From NCBI GenBank assembly GCA_951799445.1, contig OX637289.1, forward strand, positions 5,051,321 through 5,115,320: a stretch of DNA of 64,000 nucleotides, in the 5' to 3' direction. The translations under genes were made by a program, and so were the position numbers. Source of the DNA: Pseudisothecium myosuroides (Eukaryota; Streptophyta; Bryopsida; Hypnales; Lembophyllaceae). The stretch's first letter is position 1, and each line of letters opens with the position of its first letter. This document shows, in pieces, positions 31,190 through 42,679 of this stretch. The notes beneath the pieces are model-generated. The model was not told where the DNA came from, ran no database searches, and was given only the letters and a program-made list of their open reading frames with translations.

Positions 31190-32180
31190 TGGACAGTGGT
31201 GGAACAAAAATTCTTGTCGTGTCTTTTTGTTCCCATACAAACACCCCCATTTTCAAATGCTCTTTTTCACAATATTGATGCCATTCTTGCATTATTGCAT
31301 TTATATATAGTCCTAATCAAGCATACCAAATTTCAACTTCAAAAAAGCCAAACTCCAATTTTGGTGAATATTTTCATTTTATTTGCATGGTTTTACGTGA
31401 TAATTCATTGAAAACATTGGTAACAAATTTTTTTAATTTGATTGCAGAGATATGTGGGGAACATTCATACACACATCTTTCCTTCAACAAGCATCTCCCA
31501 AAAAGTTTCACAATTCTCTCTATAGAGATTTCAACGTTGGGGTGACAATGTCCTAATTTTGAAAAATAGATATCTTTTTTTTTGTAATTTAAATTTTAGC
31601 AAGATAATTGTACCATCATGTTGAAATGTACAAAATAAGGATCAAACAACAAAATCTATTTATTTGAAAATGGAGGCATTTGTATGGAAACAAAAAGATA
31701 CGGCAAGAATTTTTGTCCCCCCACTATACAGTGGCCTACCATAAAGATATGTGGTTTCACCCTTAGTTTTGAAAAGAAATAACTCTTTACTGAAATTAGT
31801 TTTTTGCAAAGGAATTGTACCATTATACTCAAATTTACAAAATTAGTTAGAGCAAGAAGGAAAATGTGAAAATCTAATTTTATAATAAAGAGATATTTAT
31901 TTTCAAACTAAAGGCAAAATCTTGCCAAAACGAAAATCTCTCTAGAGGGAATTGTGATTTGTTTTAGAGATGCTTGTTGAAGGAAAGATATGTGTATGGA
32001 CATTTCCTGCATATTTCTGCAATCAAATTTAAAAATTTCACCACCAATGTTTTTCAATGAATTTTTATGTAAAACGATGAAAATTAAATTGAAAATTCTC
32101 CAAAAATAAAGTTTTAATTTTTTGAAACTATAATTTGTTATGGTTGATTGAAATTGCATAAGATATCAATGTTGATTATG
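31190..32180. repeat. Foldback P3, diverged relative of P1
   Basis: Outer blocks (AAGCATACCAAATTTCAAC, GGTTTTACGTGATAA) pair with complements near 31970-32160 and are homologous to the arms of the foldback at 28912-29799. A second inner inverted pair joins 31196-31260 with 31663-31735. P1, P2 and P3 lie end to end. Confidence 0.7.
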
Positions 32181-32249
32181 CAAAGTCAACTTTGTTTTAC
32201 ATTATGCAAAGAAAACTGGTAGCCTTCTAAGCTTATAAGGAAGTGCGGA

Positions 32250-33426
32250 TCGTGTGCGGGGGCGGGCCTTCGGCACAGGAAGAGCGGTGGTCGCCGGGAC
32301 AGCAATTGCCTGCGACTCCGTTTCGTTATCGCTCGTTGAAAGCTCTCACTTTCTAGGGTTGGTTTATAGAGATTTTCGCTCGCGTTGTTGGATCCTTGCC
32401 AACCGAAACATCTTGATCATTTCGATCTTGGTCCAGGTGATTAGCTTCTTCCCCTGTTCCTACCTCATGGCTTTGGAATTGGAATGAATTGAATTCTGGC
32501 TTTCCGTGATCGCTTCTGTCAATTTCGATCGTGCCAGGTCTCTCTGCATTGCGAAGTGTTGCGGGGAGTGGAATATTTGGGCATGTGGGAGTTGGGTAGT
32601 TCAGGTTTCAGGAAAGTACTGTTGCCTCTTCTCTAGAGCAGGGGCTCATCTTATACGAGAGCAGGCTAGCCTTGTGGTCTTGGGTTGTTTGAGCTAGGCC
32701 AAAAAAAAAGATATTTGGGAGCCTAAGCTATGCTTTGCGGTCTAGCTATGATAAATCGTGGAAAGAGTATGGATCCTCGAATAGAGCACGTTATTGCTTT
32801 CAATTGGGTCTCTGGGGAATCTGAAGAAGAAGAAGAAGAAAGGCTGGAGATTCTTTTAGCAGCTGACTTAGTAGCTCCGAGATGAGCAGATTAACTTTGC
32901 TGAGAAAGCTGCCACTGTTGCATTGAAGCTCTTACTAGGGTTTGGACTTGGGAGTTCGCTCGCTTTCTCGTGCACGTGAGCTGGAGCGTCATTTGATCCA
33001 GGCTGTGGAAACTCTGTGTCCAGGTGATTAGTTTTTTCCTACCTCGATGCTTTGGATCGGACGATTCATGTCCGGAATTTTGTCTCTTCGTCATCGCTTT
33101 TCTCGTTTCTTGCCAGGTCTAGCGTTTCTGCATTTCGTAGTGTTGCGGGGAGGTTTTGAGGATTTTGGCATTTGGAGTTTGGTAGTTTAGGTTTCAGGAT
33201 AATAATGTTTCATCTTCACGTGTGAGAGTTTCATGAGCAGTAGCCTTAGAAGCGCCGAAATGCAGAAACGCTTAGGGCGGAAGCGTCTTTCTCAACTTTT
33301 CATCGTCGTGTTCACCAAACCCCACATTTCAAATCCTACAACGCTCTACAGCATCGGCGCTGTACAACCCAGAAGACAATTTGTAGTCTGATTTTGCGGA
33401 TTTTGAGATTGTAGAGGACAGAAAGA
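32250..33426 (+). promoter_or_regulatory. Upstream/5' UTR region of RPE with an internal duplication
   Basis: Composition changes from AT-rich repeat DNA to GC-richer DNA at about 32245. Two related blocks, about 32395-32660 and 33000-33240, share GTCCAGGTGATTAG, CCAGGTCT, AGTGTTGCGGGGAG and GGTTTCAGGA. The repeated CAG/GTGATT and CAGGTCT words could be splice sites of duplicated leader exons. The ATG at 33427 follows. Which block serves as promoter is unknown. Confidence 0.5.
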
Positions 33427-35488
33427 ATGGGTGAGAATGTGGAGATGAAACTTCCCGGGGCCAAGATTGCGCCCTCCATGCTCTCCTCCGACTTCGCCAA
33501 TTTGGCTTCGGAGGCCAAGTTCATCCAGGAATGCGGCGCTGACTGGCTTCACATGGATATCATGGTACGTGTTGATCTCTCTCTGGGGTAATGTAAAATC
33601 GGAGAATTGGAGCTGAATTTTCGAAGTTTTTGGTATATTCCATGTAAATTAACTCCCGGCTTGTTTTGCTCACCCTATATTTCTACCAGAACTTGACCTC
33701 AGGCTGTGCTGTTCAGATGGTTTACATTCCCTTAATCAATATCTACATCGTAATTAGGATTTAGTAGGGGTCGCTTTTTGGGTGTTCCTACTTGAGGTGC
33801 ATCATGTTGCGGTGAGATGCCACTCATATCTCTGTGTGGGATGCCTGTGCAGGATGGGTAAGGATTAAGGAAACAGAGCCAGATTCCAGGCTGCTGATGC
33901 TACTTGACAAACCAGTTCAAGTTATTGGCATTTTGCGCGTAGAATAAGTTTTTGTTATCCGTTGCCTGTTTGTTTTTATTGCTTTTGGTATTTAAACGTA
34001 AATTTTTAACTCTTCATCATTTTCATATGTTGGTTCTCTCTGCTGATGTGCAGGCATTATGTTCCCAATTTGACTATTGGTGCTCCAGTCATAAAATCTT
34101 TGAGAAAACATACAAAGTGAGTAACATAGGATGTGTCCTGCCTTCATTTTGGTTCTGACTAGTCATGTTACTGTTGTCGAACCATCTTGACAACTGCACA
34201 TTTTCTTATGTCCAGTTTATTTCCCATTTTCATGCAGAATGTTCATGGACTGCCATTTGATGGTGACCAATCCAATGGACTACGTGGATGAATTTGTCAA
34301 GGCCGGCGCTTCAGGCTTCACTTTCCATGTTGAGGTTGCAAAAGGTTGGTGTTGCAACCACGTCTTGAATCGTGACAGGGATTCAAAAAGTTACAAAGCT
34401 TGAATTTGAAATTAGATGGACTTTTTTGCTTATTCTGTTGCGTGCTTGGAGCTATCTTCTGTTTATACTTGCTCCATTATTTAATCCATTCTTCTTTCGG
34501 ACTTGGTTCATGTGGTGCAGATAATTGGCAGGAGCTAGTGCACAAAATCAAGGCTGGTGGTATGCGTGCAGGAGTCGCATTGAGACCGGGAACTCCAATT
34601 GAAGAAGTTTTCCCTTTGGTATGCGAGTATAGTATTAACTATTTCAAAAATTGTTTGTTTTGTTTGTGAGTTTCTGTATTAGACAATCATTGTCTCAGAA
34701 ACCTCCTAGGTGCGAGTGTTTTGTGTATCTCCTTACTCTGCTTTCCTGGTGCTACCCCACATTCTGAAGAATGTTCATGAAATGCAGGTAGAGAGTGAAG
34801 AGCCCGTGGATATGGTGCTTGTCATGACAGTTGAGCCTGGCTTTGGGGGCCAAAGTTTTATGCCTGAGACGATGCCGAAGGTGCTGTGACCTCTTCTATA
34901 TCTCTGAGCTAAATGACCTCTACTGACACTTGTGCCATTGCGTCATTTTACAAGGTTGTACCTGTTTTTAGCTTGTTGATAACCATAATTAGCAGTTAAC
35001 AATTGCTTTCTAAAATTGCAATTCATTGAAGAAAGTTATTTCACTTACAACACCGACTTCTGATTTTCTGAACAGGTGAATGCTTTGCGACGGAAGTTTC
35101 CTCACCTTGATATTGAGGTACTTCGCAAAGTGCACCAGAGATTCGGATACTCTCGATGTTCTTTGACAGAATCAAGATTACTTCCAATGTTTGAGTTAGA
35201 AATTTTCAACAGAAGTCTAGATGGCAGCGATATCTTTAAAGCACCATGTGAGGAGTATTGTATGAGCGTTTTCTGACTTGGCCTGTATGTATACTGTGAT
35301 CTTTTTTTCAGGTCGATGGGGGCTTGTCTCCAGCCACCATCAAGCAAGCAGCAAATGCGGGAGCCAACTGTATTGTGGCAGGCAGTGCCGTATTTGGGGC
35401 CAAGGACCCTGCAGAAGTGATCGCCACTCTTCGGAAAGGCGTCGACGATGCTCAATCTTCTTTGGAATTCTTCAAAGGCGTTAACTAA
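33427..35488 (+). CDS. RPE: Ribulose-phosphate 3-epimerase, cytosolic type
   Basis: Interconverts ribulose 5-phosphate and xylulose 5-phosphate in the pentose phosphate pathway. Eight exons: 33427-33564, 33853-33857 (5 nt), 34054-34116, 34238-34344, 34521-34618, 34788-34880, 35076-35117, 35312-35488; total 723 nt, 240 residues, all introns GT-AG. Family motifs in order are [15 protein letters not shown] near the N-terminus, LHMDIM (metal-site His and Asp), [40 protein letters not shown] and VDGGLSP. The length is typical of the cytosolic enzyme, and the protein starts close to the catalytic core with no transit peptide, so the cytosol is inferred. Without the 5-nt exon the frame shifts and the MDGH motif is lost. 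Confidence 0.95.
33853..33857 (+). other. RPE: 5-nt microexon of RPE
   Basis: GATGG lies between a good acceptor (TGTGCAG) and a good donor (GTAAGG). The first exon ends after an ATG codon in phase 0, and the next exon starts G-CAT-TAT. Joining GATGG between them gives Asp-Gly-His, the universally conserved MDGH stretch of the family. A direct join of the flanking exons would read Ala-Leu-Cys in the wrong frame. Confidence 0.85.
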
Positions 35489-36194
35489 TGTAGTCTACAG
35501 ATGTACAGATACAGATACAGATGTAGGATAAACATGCTGAAGGAATACGATACGAATCCTGAGCTTGTATTGATTAACGAATATACCATACTGGATAATG
35601 TCCTAGCATTCTGGAATGCTAGCTTTACAACGCGAGTTTATCTCAAGGTTGGTCGGCCAAACTGCTTTACTCTTGCTGAATGCCGTAGTTTTCTTAAGCC
35701 CGTCATCAAAGCTCCTGCTTTCTTTCGTGGACACCCTGCTCTTCTTTCAATTCACAAAATAGCCGTTGATACGTCGAGCTTAGGCTGGAATCCATTCCCG
35801 TGCTTTTCAGCTGTCTCCATCTCTAGAATGGATTTTTGGTCGGTCTTGTTCTGATTTCGAGACAGGGTTGCAATGTACGGAGTACTAAAATATGTATCAT
35901 TTGGATACACCATATAAATGTGTATAAATGTGTAAGAATTGTTGATATTTTTAAGTATTTCGAATTTTAAGGAGTAAAGGCCCATACAACATTCCATTGC
36001 AAACGGTTGGCTTTTCAACCCATAGGAAAGGAACCCCATGCAAACTTATTACCGACATGAGAGATTGATACTCAATATCACTGAAAGCATTGCAATTAAA
36101 ATGTCAGAGAATGCATTGTACACGCTAGATCAGCTAGAAGCAGCTTTTGCACCAAGTCCAGGAAAACAAATGCAGACACAGCCTACTGCGTGCA
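35489..36194 (+). other. 3' flank of RPE
   Basis: Likely 3' UTR near the stop codon, with a short ACAGAT run (35502-35523). No other gene is credible, although an open frame covers 35501-35854. Confidence 0.45.
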
Positions 36195-36641
36195 CTAAAC
36201 TCTATACTCAAATGAGAGTCAAATGAGAAACAAAGAGATCTGAAAACTGAGCTCTGGGCTTATGGATGAAACAAAGTTTATAACAACAAAGAGTCCGATA
36301 TCCCAACTCGATTACTTAGCTGAGTAACATCTCACCCTAAAGAGTGACGACTCGAAGCTCGTAACGAGACTAGAGATCCGATCGATGCCAACATCGAAAA
36401 ACGTTCCCGCACGCATTTTCCATTCAGTTAAATAACAAGTACATGCCAAGCGAACATGACAAACACGCAGAACGATTTTTGTCTTCGAGAATGAGACACA
36501 AAACCTGAAATTTGTTGATAGCAGATCGATCCCGAAAGAACAAGACCAGCATGCACTTCTCCAAAAGCGCGATGCCTTCTTCCAATGTCAGATCCTCCCT
36601 CCACTCTTCCCGAAAGATGGGTCGTGCCAGGTGGTTCCCAA
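36195..36641 (-). pseudogene. Truncated copy of the proteasome beta gene 3' part
   Basis: This is a direct-orientation copy of 52255-52915. It holds most of the fifth coding exon of the proteasome gene (GNHLARPIF, EWREDLTLEEG, LLEKCMLVL, RDRSAINKFQ) and the downstream flank. The last exon and nearby sequence (about 52475-52680) are missing, with a GCACGCA word at the joint. The upstream edge coincides with the end of the inverted duplication that carries the BTB gene, so upstream exons are absent. It cannot encode a complete subunit. Confidence 0.85.
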
Positions 36642-36790
36642 TATACAAAATTTGAATCTATCATTTTGGGTGGAATTACAGACTCTACAACCCATTGCTT
36701 TGCCTAAATGTAAGTGAATCCATATGATTGCATGAAGTCAAAAACCAACTGAAAATTCATTGAAGAAAACTCAGTCTCCGACTCATGTTC

Positions 36791-38227
36791 TCATGTTTCC
36801 GTAGAGTCAGATACTCCCCCCTCCACTTCTGCTTCTGCTGGCCAGTTTCTTTTCATCTGAGTTACAAGCGAGCTTTTGCTGATGAATGCGTGGGAGAAAA
36901 AACTGTTCTGTTGTAACGCCTCCAACTTCTGCTTTAATGGCAAAGTCAAAAACACACCTTCTAGAGCTTCTTCAAACCCCCACGTCTTAAGGATGCCACG
37001 CTGTGTGTCCAGATTAGGAATGCGATCCATCCACTGCCAATCCTCAATTAGTAAAACTCGATCTGGAATTCCCAACAACAGACGTCCAGCGACCACCTCT
37101 TGGAAAATGAGTATCACAAGCTTGCAAAATTGTAGTGCAACGTTTTCTGAAGTTGGTCTAAAAAGGCCCATAGCCCGGGCTTCAAGAATTATTGAAAAAA
37201 ACAACTCCAAATGCAACCAGCACTCGATCACTTCTTCAGCCACTTGTGTCTTCAGTAAGAGCTCCAGTGCCCAGCAGAGGGCCTTGAGTTTTCGTTTAAA
37301 GTCAAAAACACTCCCAATGTTAATCTCCACCGTAGTTTCTCCCTCAAGGTCGTAAAATTCGGCATGCTTACGACAATCTTCATGGAAACTCTCGAGCATT
37401 TCCTTCACCTCCCTTATCACAATCGTGACCATGTCGTTCTCAAAAGCAGAATCGATTTTGCTGTGTCGAATGCTACTGAACAAGTCCTCGAACAAAGATC
37501 GAGCACCACGGAAGCTCTCTCTGTGTCCAAAGCTCTCTCCCTCTCCACTTCCGTCTTGACGCAAAGCAATGCGTATGCTGTGTGCAATCTGCTGGCATAG
37601 CAATTCCGTACGATGTTCCTTGTTGTCGTGTTCCCCAATCTGCAGTCGAGCAACCAAATCTTCGGCTTGGCTTCGGGGAAAATCTGGGGATGATGAGAAT
37701 TGTCGAATCCTGATCTCATCCTGCTCAGACCAAAGTATGGTTGACAAATACCGACTAATCGAGTCCACCAATTCAAGAAACTCGATCTGAGATGCAACTC
37801 GTAGAAGCTCCAGACTGGATGCGACATCCTTGAAGTCTTTGCGAGAAGGCTTGTACATGCGGGAAAAGCAATCTCTGTAAGATGCTACTTGCAGCCCATG
37901 GGTGAGCTCCAGGTTGCATTCCGTAGAAGGTGGTGAGTCTGGATCTGTCCATCTTGTGCTTAAGCACGCTTGGAAGTACTTGCTGTGCTTCTCCAACCGA
38001 CTCGAGTGCACCTTCAAGACTGCCAAGGGTTCTCGGTTGCGAAGAGTAGTCCCTTGGTGGTGGTTGAGCCCATTGGGAACTAGGCGGATGGAAACATCCT
38101 GTTTGGTGTTGATGCCACCAAACCACACTATGATTGGTGATTTTGGCTTGTCCATTTCCTGAGGGTGCAGAAAGTGTCGCTTCCTAATCAATTCGTGAGG
38201 GTGCTCAAAGGGTCGCTTTTTGACCAT
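36791..38227 (-). CDS. BTB/POZ domain protein (paralogue 2)
   Basis: Single-exon frame of 478 residues, clearly homologous to the protein at 3398-4768 over its whole length. Shared blocks include LAVLKVHSSRLEKHSKYFQA (one or two changes), LCQQIAHSIRIALRQDG, CWALELLLKTQV, GRLLLGIPDR and SFFSHAFISKSSLVT. The N-terminus carries extra PFEH/FLHP-type repeats, and the middle has a short insertion (GEGESFGHRESF). The C-terminus lacks an acidic stretch found in the other copy. The TCTCCAG upstream resembles a 5' UTR acceptor, as in the other copy. CUL3-adaptor function is a family expectation, not shown here. Indels are multiples of three, suggesting selection on both copies. Confidence 0.87.
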   Translation of the reverse strand: MVKKRPFEHPHELIRKRHFLHPQEMDKPKSPIIVWFGGINTKQDVSIRLVPNGLNHHQGTTLRNREPLAVLKVHSSRLEKHSKYFQACLSTRWTDPDSPPSTECNLELTHGLQVASYRDCFSRMYKPSRKDFKDVASSLELLRVASQIEFLELVDSISRYLSTILWSEQDEIRIRQFSSSPDFPRSQAEDLVARLQIGEHDNKEHRTELLCQQIAHSIRIALRQDGSGEGESFGHRESFRGARSLFEDLFSSIRHSKIDSAFENDMVTIVIREVKEMLESFHEDCRKHAEFYDLEGETTVEINIGSVFDFKRKLKALCWALELLLKTQVAEEVIECWLHLELFFSIILEARAMGLFRPTSENVALQFCKLVILIFQEVVAGRLLLGIPDRVLLIEDWQWMDRIPNLDTQRGILKTWGFEEALEGVFLTLPLKQKLEALQQNSFFSHAFISKSSLVTQMKRNWPAEAEVEGGVSDSTET

Positions 38228-38949
38228 TTTGTGAGGGTGCTCTAAAGGTCGCTCTTGGACTCAACCTGGAGACATGCACAAATGACACATGTTATCAAAA
38301 GTTGTAGAAAACTCTAAGAAATTCTATTTGCAGCGCGTACATCCTCAAAGGGATAGACCATACCTTGCTCAATCAAACTTTGTTAAATTGTTAAAATTGA
38401 ACTCCTAAAATTGACTTTAGGTTCAACCTAGCCTAAAGTTGGGCATGTCAACTAATGTCAATTTTGTTTAATTGGCAATATTCCAATACTTTGGCATGGG
38501 TTAGGCCGCATGGCTTGTCAAAGCAAAAATTTAAATCTAATCTATTTTTTCTCCTAAAACTTATCAAACCTTTGTGAAGATGTATGTCACAATTTTCATT
38601 TTTTGGCTTGTGGAATATTGTCAATGTAACAAAATGGACAGTACTGTTACAACTATATAGGACTGCTACAAAATTATGAAAACAATACATATTTTGTTCC
38701 TTTGAAACATCCTATTCTAATAAATTTATCATAATTCAAAATATTGTAAGTGAATCAAATAACACGGATCAAGACATGGATTAAATCTATGCCACATCTA
38801 CACCATGCATGTCCTTCCTAATTTGTGTTGCTTTTCCAAATATGTCTAGATTGAGGACAAAACGAAGGAAAAATATTGTGAGGAAAATTTGTTACTATGT
38901 GGTGTTGAGCTTTTCAAGGTTGAATCGATATGGCTAAGGTCAAATTGAG

Positions 38950-40470
38950 AATTATCTTAGATGCTTAGGTAGAAGGGTCTTCTCACAGCAAGACTCTTGA
39001 CAACAAATAAAAATTGATGAGGAGGGATGGATGGAACTTCTTGCTCTTATAACTTGAAGTAAATTACTACCGAGGCAACAAGTACTCTTATAACTATTAC
39101 TATCGAGGAAACAAATTAGAACTACTAGTCCTAGTTATGAGAATATTGGGTCAAATCGGCCTAAGATAACTAAAGGATGGACGTGGCTAAGGACAAATTG
39201 GGAACTATCTTAGGTGGAGGCTATCCTTGCATAGAGGCTTGAGACAACAATTAAAAAATCAATGAAGAGGGACAAATTGAGCTTCTACTTTTATAACCTC
39301 AGGCTTGCAGATTACTACCGAGGCATCAAGTGCTCTTACAATTTGAAGTAGATTACTACCGAGGCAACAAGTTCTAGAGCTACGTGTTCTAGCTTGCTTA
39401 TGAGATTATTGGGTCGAATTGGCCTAAGATAACTAAAGGATGGATGTGGCTAAGGACAAACCAAGAACTAGCTTAGGTGGGGGAATTTGTAGAGCAACTT
39501 GTGAAAACAATTAAAAATCAATGAAGAGGGATAGATTGACTATCTTCTTTTATAACTTGAAGCGGATTACTACCGAGGCAAGAAGTGCTCTTACAATTTG
39601 ATTCAAAAGTGGATTACTACCAAGGCAACAAGTTGGAGCTAAAAGTCCTATGAGAATATTGGGTGAAATTTGCTTAGGATAACTAGAAGATGGATGTAGC
39701 TAAAGAGGAATCGAGAACTATTTTAGATGGAGGGTCTCCTTGCAGGGAAACTTGTAACAACTATAAAAAAAAGGATCAATGAAGAGGGACGAATGGAGCT
39801 TCTACTTTTATAACCTCAAGCGGATTATTAGCGAGGCATCAAGTGCTCTTACAATTTGAAGTAAATTACTACCGAGGCAACAAGTGCTCTTACAATTTGA
39901 AGTAGATTACTACCGAGGCAACAAGTTCTAGAGATACTTGTTCTAGCTTGCTTATGAGAGTATTGGGTCGAGTCGGCCTAAGATAACTAAAAGATGGATG
40001 TGGCTAAGGACAAATCAAGAAACTAGCTTAGGTGGGGGATCTTGTGGCTCAGAGACTTGTAAAAACAATTAAAAATTGACTATCCTCTTTTATAACCTCA
40101 AGCGGATTACTACCGAGGCAAGAAGTGCTCTTCTAATTTGATTTAAAAGTAGATTACTACCGAGGCAACAAATTGGAGCTAAAAATCCTATGAGAATATT
40201 GAGTCAAATTGGCCTAGTATAACTAAAAGATGGACGTAGCTAAAGAGGAATTGTGAACTATCGGCTTAGATGGAGGGTTTCCTTGCAAAGAAACTTGTGA
40301 CAACTATAAAAAAATTTATCAATGAAGAGAGACAAATTGAGCTCTTGCTCTTATAACCTTTAAGTGGATTACTACCGAGGCATCAAGTGCTTATAGTATG
40401 AAGGGGATTACTATTGAGGTGAAAAATACTTTTACAATCCAAACTAAGTAGATTACTACCAAGACAACAA
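38950..40470. repeat. Expanded tandem repeat array
   Basis: Five to six units of about 240-310 bp. Each has GATGGA(C/T)GT(G/A)GCTAA, a CAATGAAGAGGGA(C/T) word, one or two copies of GATTACTACCGAGGCA(A/T)CAAG and a GAGAATATTGGGTC-like end. The matching block of the left arm (1950-2720) has about three units, so the array grew or shrank after the duplication. Confidence 0.8.
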
Positions 40471-40996
40471 ATTAGAGCTACTAATAATTATCAGTGAGAA
40501 TATTGGTAAACAAATGATTCAAGTTTGAAAAATGCACTTGGTGTCGTAAATTGTAGCAACCAAGGTATTGTAAGCTTCAAAGTCGATGATTTTTGGCTAT
40601 CAAATTGGTAATCAAACATATATAGGCAATGAGGCACTAATATGAAGTTCATATATGCCAATTTTCAAATTGATCTTGGCTATGAATTGCTTAAATATGA
40701 GGTTGACAAAAGGATCCATTAATTTGTTTGTGAATGATGCAATGTAGATGTATATACTTCAGTCAATCATCATCTTATATATACATGGAGTGAAGCGCTC
40801 TAGCAAAGTTGGGGTTGTTGGATACTTAATTAACTGGGATTAAAGGTACACTATTATAATTTACAAATTTTATGTTCAAGTGTTGAAGATATGGATGTGA
40901 ATTGGACTTATAATTTAAAGATTCATGCTAATCCATTAATTATACTCAAAGTTTGCCTTTCAAAATGATTCATTCATGAAAAATTATATACCTTAA

Positions 40997-42238
40997 CCCC
41001 TAAACGTCTAGAGTCTTCTCTAGAATTTGTAGTTTGAGAAAAATTGCTATAAAGTACTATTTGGAAGAATATTTTGGAGGGTAAATGCAAAAAATGCCTG
41101 CCGGTATTGTTGCGTTTTACAATACACATGCCTTTTTTTTTGGTGTACTTTAAAATTAGAAAAATAATTTTTAAAAAATAAAAAAAAATATAGCTAATGT
41201 ATAAACTTTTAAGATGAAGGTAACCACCAAAGGAAATGCATAGAAAAATTCTCTAAGTTGGAGAACCAGAAAAGTGCCAAATCTCAAGAAAATGGATATC
41301 TTGATGTTTTAATTAGTTAAAAATAGAAAAATAAGTAAATAATATTTTATATGTTACAAAATGCAAGCAAAAAGAAGCGCATTTTGTGGACTTCTACACC
41401 ACATACAACTAATTAATTTAAAAATTCCTTTGAATAGTAGATGTAAGTCTATTAGAAGAGCATTTCCTCCAAATTTTAGTTTGAAATTTGTTTTTTTGGG
41501 TACTAAATAGTACTATAAACCTCCAAATTCGCAAGTGTGACATAAAAATGGGGACTATTTTTGGACAATAAAATATTTTTGAAAATTACAAAAAAAATTA
41601 GACAAGATGTATAATAGTCATGAGCACCTTACTTATAAATCCTGAGTCATTTGGAGCCAAAATGCAAAAGTTATGGCTAAAAAACAAATCAGCATGTAGG
41701 GTGTGTTTAAAATAGTACAGGTGTTTCTTGCATTCACCCTAGAGTTGTTTTACAAATAAAACTTGTAGATTTTGAATTGCAGATTCCATTTGTACAATTT
41801 GGTTCACCAATGTTGTCACCAATATTTTTCTATAAATTTTGAAAGGAAAATTTAAAATTCCTTCTAAATTCAATTACAAGCAAAATATTATTATTTTTTG
41901 AGTATATTTTATTGGGATAAATTTGAAAGGACGTTTTCTTGACATAGTGAATTTTTGAATTTTTGTAATCTTAAAATCTATGACCTTGTTTTTGCAAATC
42001 CAATTTTGAACTAGAGTCAATGCAATTTTGGCTTGGTTAACCACTTGACGTACTTCCACATTTGTAATTTCAGAAGAAGAATGTACTCTAGTAACACCAA
42101 ATCCAACCATTAGATAGGATAACAACTTGATAAATTATCTTCACAAATTAGGATGACTTCCATCCAAGCAAAATGAAAAAGAAACAAGAGTTTCACTCTA
42201 TCCGTCATCCAAAAATTGGACGTCAGAGTGCTTAGGAG
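40997..42238. mobile_element. Second type of TTAA-flanked element (copy D, 1242 bp)
   Basis: Flanked by TTAA at 40993-40996 and 42239-42242. The ends are CCCCTAAACGTC and, in reverse complement, CTCCTAAGCACTC, so only the outermost 7-8 bp agree. The left arm of the duplication (near 1450) aligns across this point without the insert, which defines the element from outside. It contains a further element at 41078-41740. No transposase frame was found. Confidence 0.65.
41078..41740. mobile_element. Nested element with 22-bp inverted ends
   Basis: It begins AGGGTAAATGCAAAAAATGC and ends with the near reverse complement, whose complement reads AGGGTGAATGCAAGAAACAC. It is 663 bp, AT-rich and non-coding, inside the TTAA-flanked insert. 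No target duplication was recognised, so the superfamily is open. Confidence 0.5.
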
Positions 42239-42361
42239 TTAAGGTAGGTACTTTGAATTGTTTGATGAAGTAATTTGAACAATGTGCCATGAAGGAATTC
42301 CTACTTGATACAAACTATTTGGAGCAAGTCATTAAAGTGAGTGGATAAAGCCATTGACTTG

Positions 42362-42493
42362 CACTAGTAGAAATTAGGCTATAAATGACTTGTCTACAAT
42401 GACGGACAAAGTAGTCATTGTTGCAGTCATTTAAGGCAACAATGATTGCAAAATGATTGTTGCAGTCATTGGAGACATTGTTTTCTACTAATG
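42362..42493. mobile_element. Small CACTA-type MITE (right-arm copy)
   Basis: It starts CACTAGTAGAAA and ends TTTCTACTAATG, flanked by TTG on both sides, a 3-bp duplication. It is 132 bp, and the interior has tandem ACAATGA(C/T)T-like words. The homologous copy is at 1187-1332 in the other arm. Confidence 0.65.
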
Positions 42494-42679
42494 TTGTGGC
42501 AAGGGCAATTGGCTTGGGCAAGTCATGTATTGCCCCTAGATGGAGTGATGGAATTTGATAACCAATAGCAGAGCCGTTGCAACATTTGCAACAACACCTA
42601 ATTGCAAACAAAATATATTTTTTTTCATAAGGGAGTTCCAAAAATTTACTATAATAGTAATGAAATGGAGTTTACTATC

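Noticed and set aside
35501..35854. 117-residue frame directly after RPE
   Set aside because: It starts in an ACAGAT repeat in the likely 3' UTR, and no homology was recognised.
39000..40470. Regular repeats that superficially suggest a CRISPR-like or spacer array
   Set aside because: The DNA is plant nuclear, repeats are long and degenerate, and there are no short fixed-length spacers.
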